Assembly: GCF_004114535.1 (NCBI RefSeq)
Contig: NZ_LBJC01000081.1
Span: 124,001-188,000 of the forward strand
Direction: 5' to 3'
Length of the DNA stretch: 64,000 bases
Source: Bradyrhizobium nanningense
GTDB lineage: Bacteria > Pseudomonadota > Alphaproteobacteria > Rhizobiales > Xanthobacteraceae
The position numbers and the translations under genes were made by a program. Positions 17,708-25,794 of this stretch are shown here, one piece after another; the stretch's first letter is position 1, and every line of letters begins with the position of its first letter. Under the pieces are notes generated by a model. It saw only the letters and a list, made by a program, of their open reading frames with translations, did not search any database and was not told the origin of the DNA.

Positions 17708-17762
17708 CTCTCCCAATTTGGTCGTGATCGGAGCTACCGTGAGTTCATCCGTCGCCGGACCG

Positions 17763-17776
17763 TTGATAAAGATCAA
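17763..17776. promoter_or_regulatory. FixK/FNR box for the small secreted protein genes
   Basis: TTGATAAAGATCAA is a perfect TTGAT-N4-ATCAA palindrome. The centre is about 62 bp upstream of the start at 17707. The next gene upstream ends at 17850 and is read the same way. Confidence 0.8.
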
Positions 17777-17849
17777 CAGAACTTCAATTTGCACACCGGG
17801 AAAGGGAGCTGAACTTGTTGGGCGTCGCCCAGGGTACCAGCACGTCTTG

Positions 17850-18224
17850 CTAGTCGCCACGCCCGCACACCGCCTCGACCGAGGCGATGAGCAAGCTCGG
17901 CTTGAACGGCTTGTTCAGATAGGCTGCGCAGCCGGACGTCATCGCCGCCGACCGACAGACTTCGCTGTTGTTGCCGGTGACGAAGATGACGGGCACCGCA
18001 ATACCACTGGCCGCAAGCTGACGGCGCAAATCGATTCCGGATTGGCCAGCCAGATCGATGTCCAGAACTATGCAAAGAGCCTGGTCAAACTTTTCATGCT
18101 GGAGCAGCGCCCCGGCCGAGTCGAATAGCGTGGTGTCATAACCATGCTCGCGGAGAAGCCGCTTCATGCTTCTTCGGAAGGACGGGTCATCGTCGACCAC
18201 ATAAATTGATTTGTCTGCAAGCAC
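17850..18224 (-). CDS. Single-domain response regulator (FixJ-type receiver)
   Basis: 124 residues, only a receiver domain. It shows the acidic triad (VVDDD, residues 9-13), the phospho-accepting Asp55 in IVLDIDLAG, the Thr in VIFVTGN and the Lys in LNKPF. There is no DNA-binding domain, so it may act on another protein or drain phosphate from a kinase. The start GTG at 18224 fits the domain, but the ribosome site is weak and the frame stays open upstream without a good start codon. It lies beside the FixJ-like gene, read the same way. Confidence 0.85.
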   Translation of the reverse strand: MLADKSIYVVDDDPSFRRSMKRLLREHGYDTTLFDSAGALLQHEKFDQALCIVLDIDLAGQSGIDLRRQLAASGIAVPVIFVTGNNSEVCRSAAMTSGCAAYLNKPFKPSLLIASVEAVCGRGD

Positions 18225-18350
18225 GATGCGCGGCTTTCTGTCGAGATAGGCGAAGGCAGCACGCCCTGCAGCTTCGTCCTGCGCATTGCGCGCCTCGAAA
18301 GTCGGACCGTCAATAACCTGCGCTATTGTCCCTTCGTACAGGGGGCATGC

Positions 18351-18980
18351 CTAGTTCTTAGAAGCGCTAGGATCGATCAACCCAAGTCGCTCCGCGATCG
18401 ATACGAGTTCTGCGAACGAATGGACTCGCATCTTTTCCATCACCTGGTGGCGATGCGCCTTGATCGTCCGCTCCGTCGTTCCAAGCTCGTGAGCAATTTG
18501 CTTGTTGATCTTGCCAAGCACGATGAGGTCGAAGACTTGCCGTTCACGGGGCGTCAGGGACGATAAAAGCGCGCGAAATGCGTCTAGCGTGCTGCGCTGG
18601 TTCTGCGCGGCGATCTGACGCGACATGGCGCGCTCTATCGCGTCGATCAATTGCTCTGACGAGACCGGCTTCGTCAAAAAGTCCTCGGCTCCGGCCTTGA
18701 TCGTGCGCACGGTCGTCGCCGTATCCGCGTAGCCGGTCACGAAGACGATCGGCAACGTCGAACCGATCTCGATCAGGCGGCTTTGCAGATCGGGACCGCT
18801 CAAGCCCGGTATCTTCACGTCGAGCAGCACACAAGCAGGCTGCTCACCACTCGGCAGACGCCCGAGCAATTCCGCCGCCGACGAATATGTTGCGACGTCG
18901 TAACCCGCCAGCCTCAGCCGGCGTTCTATTGCCGTCCGAAACGATGCATCGTCGTCCACCACAAGAACCAAGCCCGGCAA
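18351..18980 (-). CDS. FixJ-family response regulator
   Basis: 209 residues. The receiver domain (about 1-120) has VVDDD at 7-11, phospho-Asp54 in VLLDVKIPG, a Thr in FVTGY and a Lys in LTKPV. A linker leads to a LuxR-type helix-turn-helix (LTPRERQVFDLIVLGKINKQIAHELGTTERTIKAHRHQVMEKM). This is the FixJ/NarL layout. The start is TTG at 18980 with GAGGT just upstream. No cognate FixL-type kinase is in the window except possibly the partial sensor at the left edge. FixJ normally activates fixK, and a FixK-like gene starts 347 bp away on the other strand. Confidence 0.92.
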   Translation of the reverse strand: MPGLVLVVDDDASFRTAIERRLRLAGYDVATYSSAAELLGRLPSGEQPACVLLDVKIPGLSGPDLQSRLIEIGSTLPIVFVTGYADTATTVRTIKAGAEDFLTKPVSSEQLIDAIERAMSRQIAAQNQRSTLDAFRALLSSLTPRERQVFDLIVLGKINKQIAHELGTTERTIKAHRHQVMEKMRVHSFAELVSIAERLGLIDPSASKN

Positions 18981-19327
18981 TTCTACCTCTTAGCCACAGA
19001 ATGCTTTGAGCAGAGCGTCCCTTGGCTGAACATCAGCGCAAGGCCATTAAAACCAGAAGTAAATTCCGTCCATCTGAACGACATCGTGCTTAGCAAAACG
19101 GTTCAAATCGAAACATAGGGTTCAAAAGTAGCATACCAATGTTGGCCTTCTCATCCCGGGCACGAACCTTCGACCCTGTCCCCAGGTACAATGTCCCCAG
19201 AGACAATGGACGAAAATATCCTCTTTAGTCGTAAATCAACCTCGGCGGGAGTAGGATAGCGCGGCGCATTCTCGCAATGGAATTCTGAATCTGAGACCAA
19301 TTCAGCCATACGTTGAGGAGTTGGCCC
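18981..19327. other. Control region between the FixJ-like and FixK-like genes
   Basis: There is no gene here. It is AT-richer than its surroundings and must hold the promoters of both divergent regulators. A 15-bp imperfect tandem repeat lies at 19178-19207 (see the separate entry). I did not find a FixK palindrome. Confidence 0.6.
19178..19207. repeat. 15-bp imperfect tandem repeat upstream of the FixK-like gene
   Basis: GTCCCCAGGTACAAT is followed directly by GTCCCCAGAGACAAT (13 of 15 positions equal). It ends about 120 bp ahead of the FixK-like start at 19328. Adjacent copies suggest a protein-binding site, perhaps for the FixJ-like regulator; this is inference. Confidence 0.6.
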
Positions 19328-20011
19328 ATGTTTGTGCGCATCACGACCGATCCCACTCGCCGCCCAAATTCACTTCGCGACCTCGGAATGACCAGCTGCT
19401 CGAACCCGACTGTCAGTCTAAGCGAATTTTCTTACAAGAAAGGGACTGAGATTTACGGCGAGAAAGAGGCCGCCGAATACGTGTATCAGGTCAAGACGGG
19501 TGCAGTGCGAAGTTACAAGCTCCTGTCGGACGGACGGCGTCAGATCGGCGCGTTTCACCTTGCCGGCGATATCTTCGGACTGGAGAACGGCGATTCGCAC
19601 CGCTTCACGGCCGAGGCGATCGTCGATACCACCGTCCGGCTGATCCGCAGGCAAACCCTGGAGCTGGTGGCCGACATCGATCCCGTCGTTGCCAACAACC
19701 TGCTCAACATGACGACGAATAACCTTCAGCACGCCGAAGACCACATGCTGCTGCTGGGGCGCAAGACATCGCTGGAGCGTGTTGCCGCCTTCGTGCTCGA
19801 GATGGACCAGCGCCTGACCGGAGCCGGTGTCATAGCTCTCCCCATGTCGCGGCGCGATATCGCTGACTATCTCGGTCTGACGCTCGAAACCGTTTCGCGC
19901 GCTTTGTCGCGGCTGCACGAGCTTGGCATCATTGCTTTTCTTGGCACCACACAGCGTCAGATCGTATTATCGGACCGGCAAAAGCTCGCTATCATCGATC
20001 TTCAGGGCTGA
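19328..20011 (+). CDS. Crp/Fnr-family regulator, FixK-like (second copy)
   Basis: 227 residues. The sensor-like barrel (EYVYQVKTGAVRSYKLLSDGRRQIGAFH, AGDIFGLENGD) is followed by a dimer helix and a winged helix with DIADYLGLTLETVSRAL, whose E..SR pattern recognises TTGA. There is no N-terminal Cys cluster for an iron-sulfur centre, so it is FixK-like rather than FNR-like. It is strongly similar along its length to the protein from 15089. GAGGAG lies 7 nt before the ATG at 19328. It is the best local candidate to act on the nine TTGA-N6-TCAA sites. The 3' end overlaps the convergent channel gene by 20 nt. Confidence 0.93.
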   Translation: MFVRITTDPTRRPNSLRDLGMTSCSNPTVSLSEFSYKKGTEIYGEKEAAEYVYQVKTGAVRSYKLLSDGRRQIGAFHLAGDIFGLENGDSHRFTAEAIVDTTVRLIRRQTLELVADIDPVVANNLLNMTTNNLQHAEDHMLLLGRKTSLERVAAFVLEMDQRLTGAGVIALPMSRRDIADYLGLTLETVSRALSRLHELGIIAFLGTTQRQIVLSDRQKLAIIDLQG

Positions 20012-20447
20012 ATCCGGGAGCGCCGATCGCAGCGAGGTGCTCAAGCGTCTTGCGCAAGACTTCAAACAGCACGGCGGTCGACCAGCCGAACAGAAGGATG
20101 CCGTTCATGGCGGTCATCGGCCCGGTCAAACGCCACGCTTGAACCGGCGTGATATCGCCGTACCCCAGCGTGGTGTAGTTAACGAAGGCGAAATAGAGCA
20201 GATCGGATTCCGCGGGCGCAGCGCCGAGGTTCAAATAGGCGAGCGCCCAGACCAGGACCTCCAGCGTGTGCGCGAGCATGAGCACCGCTGCCGTCGCGAC
20301 CATGACGGCCATCAGCTGCAGCCTCGGCCGGTGGGTGTGCCTCAAGCCGGCGGTCCGAGCGATGCCGATAGCACCGACGGTCACAATCGCATGGATCATG
20401 ATGTTGATCGCGCTGACGAGAGCGCCAGCCAGGAATTGGAGTGCCAT
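19992..20447 (-). CDS. Two-transmembrane potassium channel-type protein
   Basis: 151 residues with three to four hydrophobic stretches. Between the last two lies the pore helix and the selectivity filter TTLGYGD, the signature of K+ channels (ion channel 2 family). No RCK/TrkA regulatory domain follows. The gene ends the leftward operon that starts at 24060, with a 16-nt gap to the small gene at 20464. Its 3' end overlaps the FixK-like gene on the other strand. Potassium flux or membrane-potential control under FixK is the natural inference. Confidence 0.88.
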   Translation of the reverse strand: MALQFLAGALVSAINIMIHAIVTVGAIGIARTAGLRHTHRPRLQLMAVMVATAAVLMLAHTLEVLVWALAYLNLGAAPAESDLLYFAFVNYTTLGYGDITPVQAWRLTGPMTAMNGILLFGWSTAVLFEVLRKTLEHLAAIGAPGFSPEDR

Positions 20448-20463
20448 CCGGGTCGAACGAAGC

Positions 20464-20640
20464 TCAACTGCGCTTGGGCGAGGTCGGGTCGAGGCGCTGC
20501 CTTTGTGCTCTCATGCGTTTGATCTCTTTTTGCAGCGCTTCGGTCTTCTCATCGCGCTGTTCCGACCCGGTCTTCTGCAGTTCGTCGCGGCGCAGCTTTT
20601 CGAGCGCCTTCTCAACCGAGAGCTTGGTCGTGCCGGCCAT
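20464..20640 (-). CDS. Small charged protein of 58 residues
   Basis: 58 residues: MAGTTKLSVEKALEKLRR at the N-terminus and SPKRS at the end, almost all charged or polar and strongly helical. It begins ATG at 20640 with GAGGA 8-9 nt upstream. It lies between an alpha/beta hydrolase gene (39-nt gap) and the K+-channel gene (16-nt gap), all in one direction, which supports it being real. No Cys, no membrane segment. The function is unknown; a coiled-coil partner of a neighbour is possible. Confidence 0.75.
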   Translation of the reverse strand: MAGTTKLSVEKALEKLRRDELQKTGSEQRDEKTEALQKEIKRMRAQRQRLDPTSPKRS

Positions 20641-20679
20641 GATATTGTCCTCGTTCCGTCGTTTCCGATAGCGATGCTG

Positions 20680-21543
20680 CTATCTCGCTAGTCCTCCGAA
20701 CCAGGCGCCGAAATAGCCGGCATAGAGCGCCGGGATTTCGAGGTTCATCGAATGCCCGACACCGGGCACGATCACCAGCCGGCAGTCCGGCATAGCGGCC
20801 GCCATGGTCCTCAGGTCAGCCGGCGGGATCCACCCGTCCCGCTCTCCCCACAGCACCAGGTGCGGATGCCGGATTTCGGCCATCCGATGCTCCAGCTCCT
20901 TGCTCCCCCACTCGCGGTTGAGGTTGACGGGTGTGCCGATCCAGATGCCCTCGGAGACGCCGAAGGTTTGCTCGAGGATACGCTCGAACAAAAGCTGGAT
21001 GTCTCCAAGCCCCTCCCGAAACCGCGGCACGGTGTTTGGCGCAAGACTGTCAGGAACGAACAATGAGGATGCCGCCGTCGCCATCACCGCCCGCGTCACC
21101 TCCTTGCTCGCCATCATCGCACGGAAGACGCCAATCTGATCGGCATTGAAGGCCATGCCGAGCGGTGTAATCGGATCGAGCGCGAACACCCGCCCGAACC
21201 GTTGCGGTTGCATCAGCAGCATCCGTGCCGCGATGATACCCCCGGTGGAATGGGTGGCGAGATGGCAGAACTCGATTCCGAGCGCGTCGAGCGCGGCCAG
21301 CAGATCCTGCGCGTGCTGCTGCATCGCGTAGTTGGAATAGTCCGCGGCCGGCTTCGGACGGTCGCTGTCGCCGCAGCCGCGCCAGTCGATGCCGATCACG
21401 TGGAGCCCCGCGGGGAATAGCGGTGCGGCGAGCTCGATCCAGTCCTTGCTGGCGAGATTGCCGTGGACGAAGACGACTGTGACGTCGCCTCGTCCCCACT
21501 CTCGCCAACCCAACTGGACCTCGCCCGCCTGCACTTTTGGCAT
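20680..21543 (-). CDS. Alpha/beta hydrolase
   Basis: 287 residues without a signal peptide. The oxyanion region is FVHGN (25-29), the nucleophile is Ser99 in THSTGG, and the acid and base appear as GERDGW and GVGHSMNLE near the C-terminus, giving a complete triad. It belongs to the broad family of esterases and acyl hydrolases; the substrate cannot be told. It lies 9 nt after the tandem-domain hydrolase gene and should be co-transcribed with it from the FixK box at 24119. Confidence 0.88.
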   Translation of the reverse strand: MPKVQAGEVQLGWREWGRGDVTVVFVHGNLASKDWIELAAPLFPAGLHVIGIDWRGCGDSDRPKPAADYSNYAMQQHAQDLLAALDALGIEFCHLATHSTGGIIAARMLLMQPQRFGRVFALDPITPLGMAFNADQIGVFRAMMASKEVTRAVMATAASSLFVPDSLAPNTVPRFREGLGDIQLLFERILEQTFGVSEGIWIGTPVNLNREWGSKELEHRMAEIRHPHLVLWGERDGWIPPADLRTMAAAMPDCRLVIVPGVGHSMNLEIPALYAGYFGAWFGGLAR

Positions 21544-21552
21544 GATCGAGGC

Positions 21553-24060
21553 CTACTTGTTCAAGCCAGCGGTGGGAGCCGCGCCCGGGGGCGTCGGGGC
21601 CACCGGCAACGCCGAGACCACGGCGCCCTTGATCATGCGATCCGTGCCCATCGGCGAAGAGGTGTCAACCGTTCCTCTGGTCACGAAATCGACGACGTCG
21701 GTCGGGAACTCCACCGGATTGTCGGTGTGAATGAAGTGCCCGGTCTCCGGATAGATTTTCAAAATCGGCCGATTGCCCGCGTTGGTCATGCGCGACATGA
21801 ACGGCGTGATCGCGTCGCGGCCGAGATCGGTCAATCCGTTGAAGGCCGGCGTCGGAATGAACGGTTCCTTGTCACCGAACGAGAGGAAGATCGGTGCCTT
21901 GATCTGCGTGAGCCGCTCGTAGAGGTTCTTCGGATCATCCTGCTGAAGCTCGGCGCCGATGGTGTAAATATCGTAGATGAACACGTTGCACCACTGTTCG
22001 AGCTCCCGGGGGTTGCCCTTGATCAGACCGACGCGCTGCTCGGTGTGGAAGCGGGCATATTCGCTGTCGCTGAAGAAGTAGCCGCTCTTAGCCGCCGAGA
22101 CCACGTTGGTTTCGGGATCGCGCTTCTTGAAGTAGAAGAAGTCGCGAACATTCTGCTCCGAGCGTTTGATCTCGGCGTCGAGGATCCCGGTCGGGCCCCA
22201 CGTTGCCTTCCACTTCTCGAAGTCGTGGTCAAAGGCCTGATCGAACAATCTCGCCTTCTTGTCCTTGGCGATCGTGATGTCGCGCGGATATTCCTCGAGG
22301 CCGGAGGGCGCTTCGAGCGCGAGGCCCTGCACCGCATCCGGCCAGGTCAGGGCATAACCCATCACGAACTGACCACCGAGCGAATGACCGAGATAGTAGG
22401 CCTTCTTCACGCCCAACTGGTTGACGACGAGGTCGTAGATCACCTCGCGCATGTCCTGCATGGTGCGGGCCGGGCTCTTGTCGAGATTGCCGGGCCCGGA
22501 CATGCCGTAGTGCGGCAGATCGGGCGCGATCACGCGTACGCCGCTGCGGAGGGCATATTGCATGACGTTGCCATAATGCCCAGCGAAGGCGCCCTTGCCG
22601 TGAATGATGACCAGCACCTTCGGATCCTTGTCGGTGCCGGCATATTCGTCCATGTAGCCGATTTGCCAGGAGCTGCCGCTCTTGTCCTTCGCGTTGGCGT
22701 ATTTCACCGGATAGGGATAGGTCACGAAATCCTTCCAGAAGGACTTTTTCGGATCGATGTTTTCCGCCACGCCGGGGACGCGGTAGTTCTTGTCCTCGAA
22801 CTTCTGCGCCCGATCCAGCGCCGCGACGTCATCCATGAAGGCGACGAACTTCGGATCGTTCTTGCGCTGGTTGATGATCGGGAACACACCGTAATGCGCG
22901 ACCGGGCTTTCCTGTGCGATGAGGTCTGCGCCGGGGACGCGATCCACCGCCTTCTCAGCCAGCTTGAAGTTCAGCCAAAGGTCGTTGGTGATGTGCATCA
23001 CCAGCGTGCGGGCGCGAATGCGGCCGAGATGGGGATTGATGTTATGGGTCTCCCCGACCCGGTTGCGCCAGACGAGATCGACCGCGTCGTAGAGCTTGGC
23101 ACGATTGGTGACGTTCAGCCCCGCCTTCTCATTCGGCGGATCCCAATAGAAGATCTCCGGCTGCACGGCTTTCCAGTTCTGGCTCGTGCGGAAGGCGAAG
23201 TCGTAGCCCGTCATTCCCAGGATCGACCAGCCGAACGCGACGCCGGGCACCGGATGCTTCTCCTTGGGCAGCTTATAGTAGTCGCCCTTGGTCGCCTGCC
23301 AGACGGGATCTGCCTCGATCGCGGCCGTCATCATCTGGAAGGTCCAATTGCCGACGGGATCATCGCCATCCGACTGCGTGGTGCCGCCGATCGGCATGAT
23401 CGCGCTGACATACTCCGGATGCATGACACCCCAGACGTAGGTCTGGGTGCCCCCCATCGACACGCCGGTCACCAGCGCAGCGCGAGCGATCTTCAGGCCA
23501 TCGCGCAGCATGCGGTAGTTGGCCTGCACCATGTCATAGTAGCTATATTGTGGAAACTTGATCCCGAGGCCATCGGACGGCTTGCTTGCACCCCAGGTGC
23601 CGAGCGGATCCACCATGACGACGTAATAGCGATCGGTATCGATCGGCCGGCCCGGGCCGATGATCGGCACACCACCGGACAAGGCAGCGCCTTTGACCCA
23701 TTGCTCGTACATGTCAGTGGAGTCGCCGGAATAGTAGGAGTTGATGATCACCGCATTGGTGATTTCGCCGGCCGTATTGCGGCGAGGCGTTCCGACGGCG
23801 ATGTAGGCGGTGCGCAGTTTGCCGGCCCCGAGAGATTCCAGCGTGATGCCGCCCTCCCCGCCATTCTCCCATTTGGAGGGATCGGCGAGGTCGTACTTGC
23901 CGCCGAGCCGGAAGTTCGCAATTTCATAGGTCTTCTTCAGCTCGTCATGCTGCATCTGCGACGAGCGGCGCGTGAATGGCTGCGCAAGCGCAAGCGAAGT
24001 GCCGATCAGCAGCAGCACTACACTTACGAGAAAGCGGCGCGTGGCATCACTCCCTTTCAT
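21553..24060 (-). CDS. Secreted protein with two alpha/beta hydrolase domains
   Basis: 835 residues. A signal peptide (residues about 8-27, ending SLALAQ) is followed by two full hydrolase domains. The first (about 45-420) looks like homoserine acetyltransferase (MetX-like), with nucleophile Ser201 in GVSMGGTQ, an Asp in ITND (360) and His389. The second (about 480-800) has HGKGAF, nucleophile Ser560 in GHSLGG, an Asp in FGDKEPF and a His in ETGHFIH. Both triads look intact. GGAGG lies 8 nt before the ATG at 24060. A FixK palindrome is 66 bp upstream. The substrate is unknown; the periplasmic location argues against methionine synthesis. Confidence 0.85.
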   Translation of the reverse strand: MKGSDATRRFLVSVVLLLIGTSLALAQPFTRRSSQMQHDELKKTYEIANFRLGGKYDLADPSKWENGGEGGITLESLGAGKLRTAYIAVGTPRRNTAGEITNAVIINSYYSGDSTDMYEQWVKGAALSGGVPIIGPGRPIDTDRYYVVMVDPLGTWGASKPSDGLGIKFPQYSYYDMVQANYRMLRDGLKIARAALVTGVSMGGTQTYVWGVMHPEYVSAIMPIGGTTQSDGDDPVGNWTFQMMTAAIEADPVWQATKGDYYKLPKEKHPVPGVAFGWSILGMTGYDFAFRTSQNWKAVQPEIFYWDPPNEKAGLNVTNRAKLYDAVDLVWRNRVGETHNINPHLGRIRARTLVMHITNDLWLNFKLAEKAVDRVPGADLIAQESPVAHYGVFPIINQRKNDPKFVAFMDDVAALDRAQKFEDKNYRVPGVAENIDPKKSFWKDFVTYPYPVKYANAKDKSGSSWQIGYMDEYAGTDKDPKVLVIIHGKGAFAGHYGNVMQYALRSGVRVIAPDLPHYGMSGPGNLDKSPARTMQDMREVIYDLVVNQLGVKKAYYLGHSLGGQFVMGYALTWPDAVQGLALEAPSGLEEYPRDITIAKDKKARLFDQAFDHDFEKWKATWGPTGILDAEIKRSEQNVRDFFYFKKRDPETNVVSAAKSGYFFSDSEYARFHTEQRVGLIKGNPRELEQWCNVFIYDIYTIGAELQQDDPKNLYERLTQIKAPIFLSFGDKEPFIPTPAFNGLTDLGRDAITPFMSRMTNAGNRPILKIYPETGHFIHTDNPVEFPTDVVDFVTRGTVDTSSPMGTDRMIKGAVVSALPVAPTPPGAAPTAGLNK

Positions 24061-24118
24061 GGCGATATCCTCCGGCAATTGTTCTGATCGAAGGCTAGAA
24101 GCGGCTGCACGGCATCCT

Positions 24119-24132
24119 TTGACTTAACTCAA
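24119..24132. promoter_or_regulatory. FixK/FNR box between two hydrolase operons
   Basis: TTGACTTAACTCAA matches TTGA-N6-TCAA. The centre lies about 66 bp from the start at 24060 (minus) and 68 bp from the start at 24193 (plus), so it can drive both operons. Confidence 0.85.
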
Positions 24133-24192
24133 CGGATTGCTGATGCTTTGACCCAGGATGTTGTGGCACCACATTACCCTCGGATTGCCGCA

Positions 24193-25119
24193 ATGCCTTT
24201 TCTCAGCCATGGCTCGTATCGGATCCGCTACGAGCTCGACGGCCCAGCCGACGCGCCGGCCTACGTGCTGGTGAATGGTCTGACGCAATATGCCGAGCTT
24301 TGGACCGCCTATCGCGATGCGCTCGTCGCTCGCCGATTCCGCGTCGCAACCTTCGATCTGCTCGGTCAGGGCGAATCCGACAAGCCCGCTCTCTTCATCA
24401 GCCAGGACGATCAGGTTGCGGCTCTGCACCTGCTGATCCAGGAAGTCGGTGACGGGCCCGTGTTCTTGAGCGGCATCAGCTTCGGGGGCCTGATCGCACT
24501 ACGCTATGCCGTCGCGCATGGCGGCCGATTGGCCGGGCTTGTGCCAATGAGCTGCTTTGCCGAACTGCCACCGCAACTTTTCCTGCTCGGCAACGCGCTG
24601 CGCACCGGCCTGATCCTCGGCGGCACCAGCTACCTGCAGGATCTGCTGCTGCCAATGAATGTCTCGGACCAATGGCTGGCGCCGGTGCTGGACAAGCTCG
24701 ACAGCGTGAAGAGGCAGGGCTGGCTCGTGAACGATGTCTACGCCCTGCAGAACCTGATGGAATCCTTCCTTGATTTCCAGCCGCTCACGCCGCAACTGCC
24801 TTCGATCGGCATACCGACGATGATCCTGAACGGCGAGTTCGACTTCCTCACTCCGCGCGCGCTGCACGAGACGCTGCGCGTTCAGATTCCCAACAGCTCG
24901 CTGGTCATCATCCCGCGGGCCTACCATGCCTTCACGCTGGAGAAGCCGGCGCTGACGGCCGATCTGCTCGCCCGCTTCGCTGAGGACGTGTTGGCGGAGC
25001 GCTGGCAAGGCAACAAGACGGTCTGGATTGCACCGGATGAGGCGGGCGGCGATCTCGTGCCGTTTCCCACCGGTTATGATCATCTGCGCGCGGTCCCCGT
25101 GCAGGGAGCGATCGCATGA
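24193..25119 (+). CDS. Alpha/beta hydrolase
   Basis: 308 residues, cytoplasmic. The nucleophile Ser96 sits in SGISFGG, with an Asp in GEFDFLTP and a His in AYHAFTLE, so the triad is complete. The lid region (about 130-200) is helical. In general look it is close to hydrolases linked to PHA or lipid metabolism, but the substrate is not identified. I chose the ATG at 24193, which puts the start 68 bp from the FixK box centre. The stop overlaps the next start as ATGA. Confidence 0.85.
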   Translation: MPFLSHGSYRIRYELDGPADAPAYVLVNGLTQYAELWTAYRDALVARRFRVATFDLLGQGESDKPALFISQDDQVAALHLLIQEVGDGPVFLSGISFGGLIALRYAVAHGGRLAGLVPMSCFAELPPQLFLLGNALRTGLILGGTSYLQDLLLPMNVSDQWLAPVLDKLDSVKRQGWLVNDVYALQNLMESFLDFQPLTPQLPSIGIPTMILNGEFDFLTPRALHETLRVQIPNSSLVIIPRAYHAFTLEKPALTADLLARFAEDVLAERWQGNKTVWIAPDEAGGDLVPFPTGYDHLRAVPVQGAIA

Positions 25120-25727
25120 GCGCCTTCTTCGGTCCGCTCGATTCCGATGGCCGCGTGCCGGCCCGGCAGCAGACCCGCGTCGCGAGCTTCCTGATCTCAG
25201 CCCACGGTGCGCTTGGGCGTCGCTTCGCTCTCGCCTTGCCTCTCAGGTTGGAATCGGCCTGGCAAACCGAATTGAACGCGCAGTTCTACAACGAATCCGA
25301 GATCGTTTCCCTGCTCCTGCGTGCAACCCGTTGGATGCCGGACCTCGCCCTGGGCTATCTCGCCGCGGCCTGGGAGACCGCTTGGTTTCCCGCGGCGGCG
25401 GATGGCATTCCGGACCATGCGCTGGCACTTGCCGTCGACCTTGCGACCCTCGCTCACGCCATTCACGCTGGCATCCGGCCGGCGGCTCTGCTTCCGGTCG
25501 AGGCGAACGCGAACGATCCTTTCGTGATGGCGCTGCGGCGCGTCGAGTTCGAGAGCGGCCGGTTGTTGCAAGCGCAAATCATCTTCCTGAAGGGAGAGAG
25601 CCTCGTGCCGTTTCGCGACGCCGTGAGTGCCGCACTCGAACGGCGCCACGCCGAGGTGCGCAAGCTGTGGCGCGAGATACTCGAGGGCATCGACGTTTCG
25701 AGCGACGAAAATGGACTGAAGTCTTGA
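25116..25727 (+). CDS. Hypothetical protein coupled to the hydrolase gene
   Basis: 203 residues, mostly helical, rich in Ala and Leu, with no clear signal peptide. I do not recognise the family. Its ATG overlaps the stop of the hydrolase gene (ATGA), so the two are probably made in fixed ratio and may act together. The stop codon lies inside the next FixK palindrome (25724-25737), so the gene end and the next promoter overlap. Confidence 0.78.
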   Translation: MSAFFGPLDSDGRVPARQQTRVASFLISAHGALGRRFALALPLRLESAWQTELNAQFYNESEIVSLLLRATRWMPDLALGYLAAAWETAWFPAAADGIPDHALALAVDLATLAHAIHAGIRPAALLPVEANANDPFVMALRRVEFESGRLLQAQIIFLKGESLVPFRDAVSAALERRHAEVRKLWREILEGIDVSSDENGLKS

Positions 25728-25737
25728 CTCAAGTCAA
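25724..25737. promoter_or_regulatory. FixK/FNR box for the CoA-transferase operon
   Basis: TTGACTCAAGTCAA matches TTGA-N6-TCAA. The TGA within it (25725-25727) is also the stop codon of the upstream gene. Its centre is about 65 bp before the start at 25795. Confidence 0.85.
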
Positions 25738-25794
25738 AGGACGACGCTGACCGTCCGCCAACATTCCGCCGACGAACTGACCGGAGTTCCGATC

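Noticed and set aside
18225..18350. N-terminal extension of the receiver-only regulator
   Set aside because: The frame is open for about 40 codons but has no usable start codon or ribosome site.
21463..24087. Long plus-strand frame opposite the two-domain hydrolase
   Set aside because: It mirrors a well supported secreted protein and shows no domain of its own.
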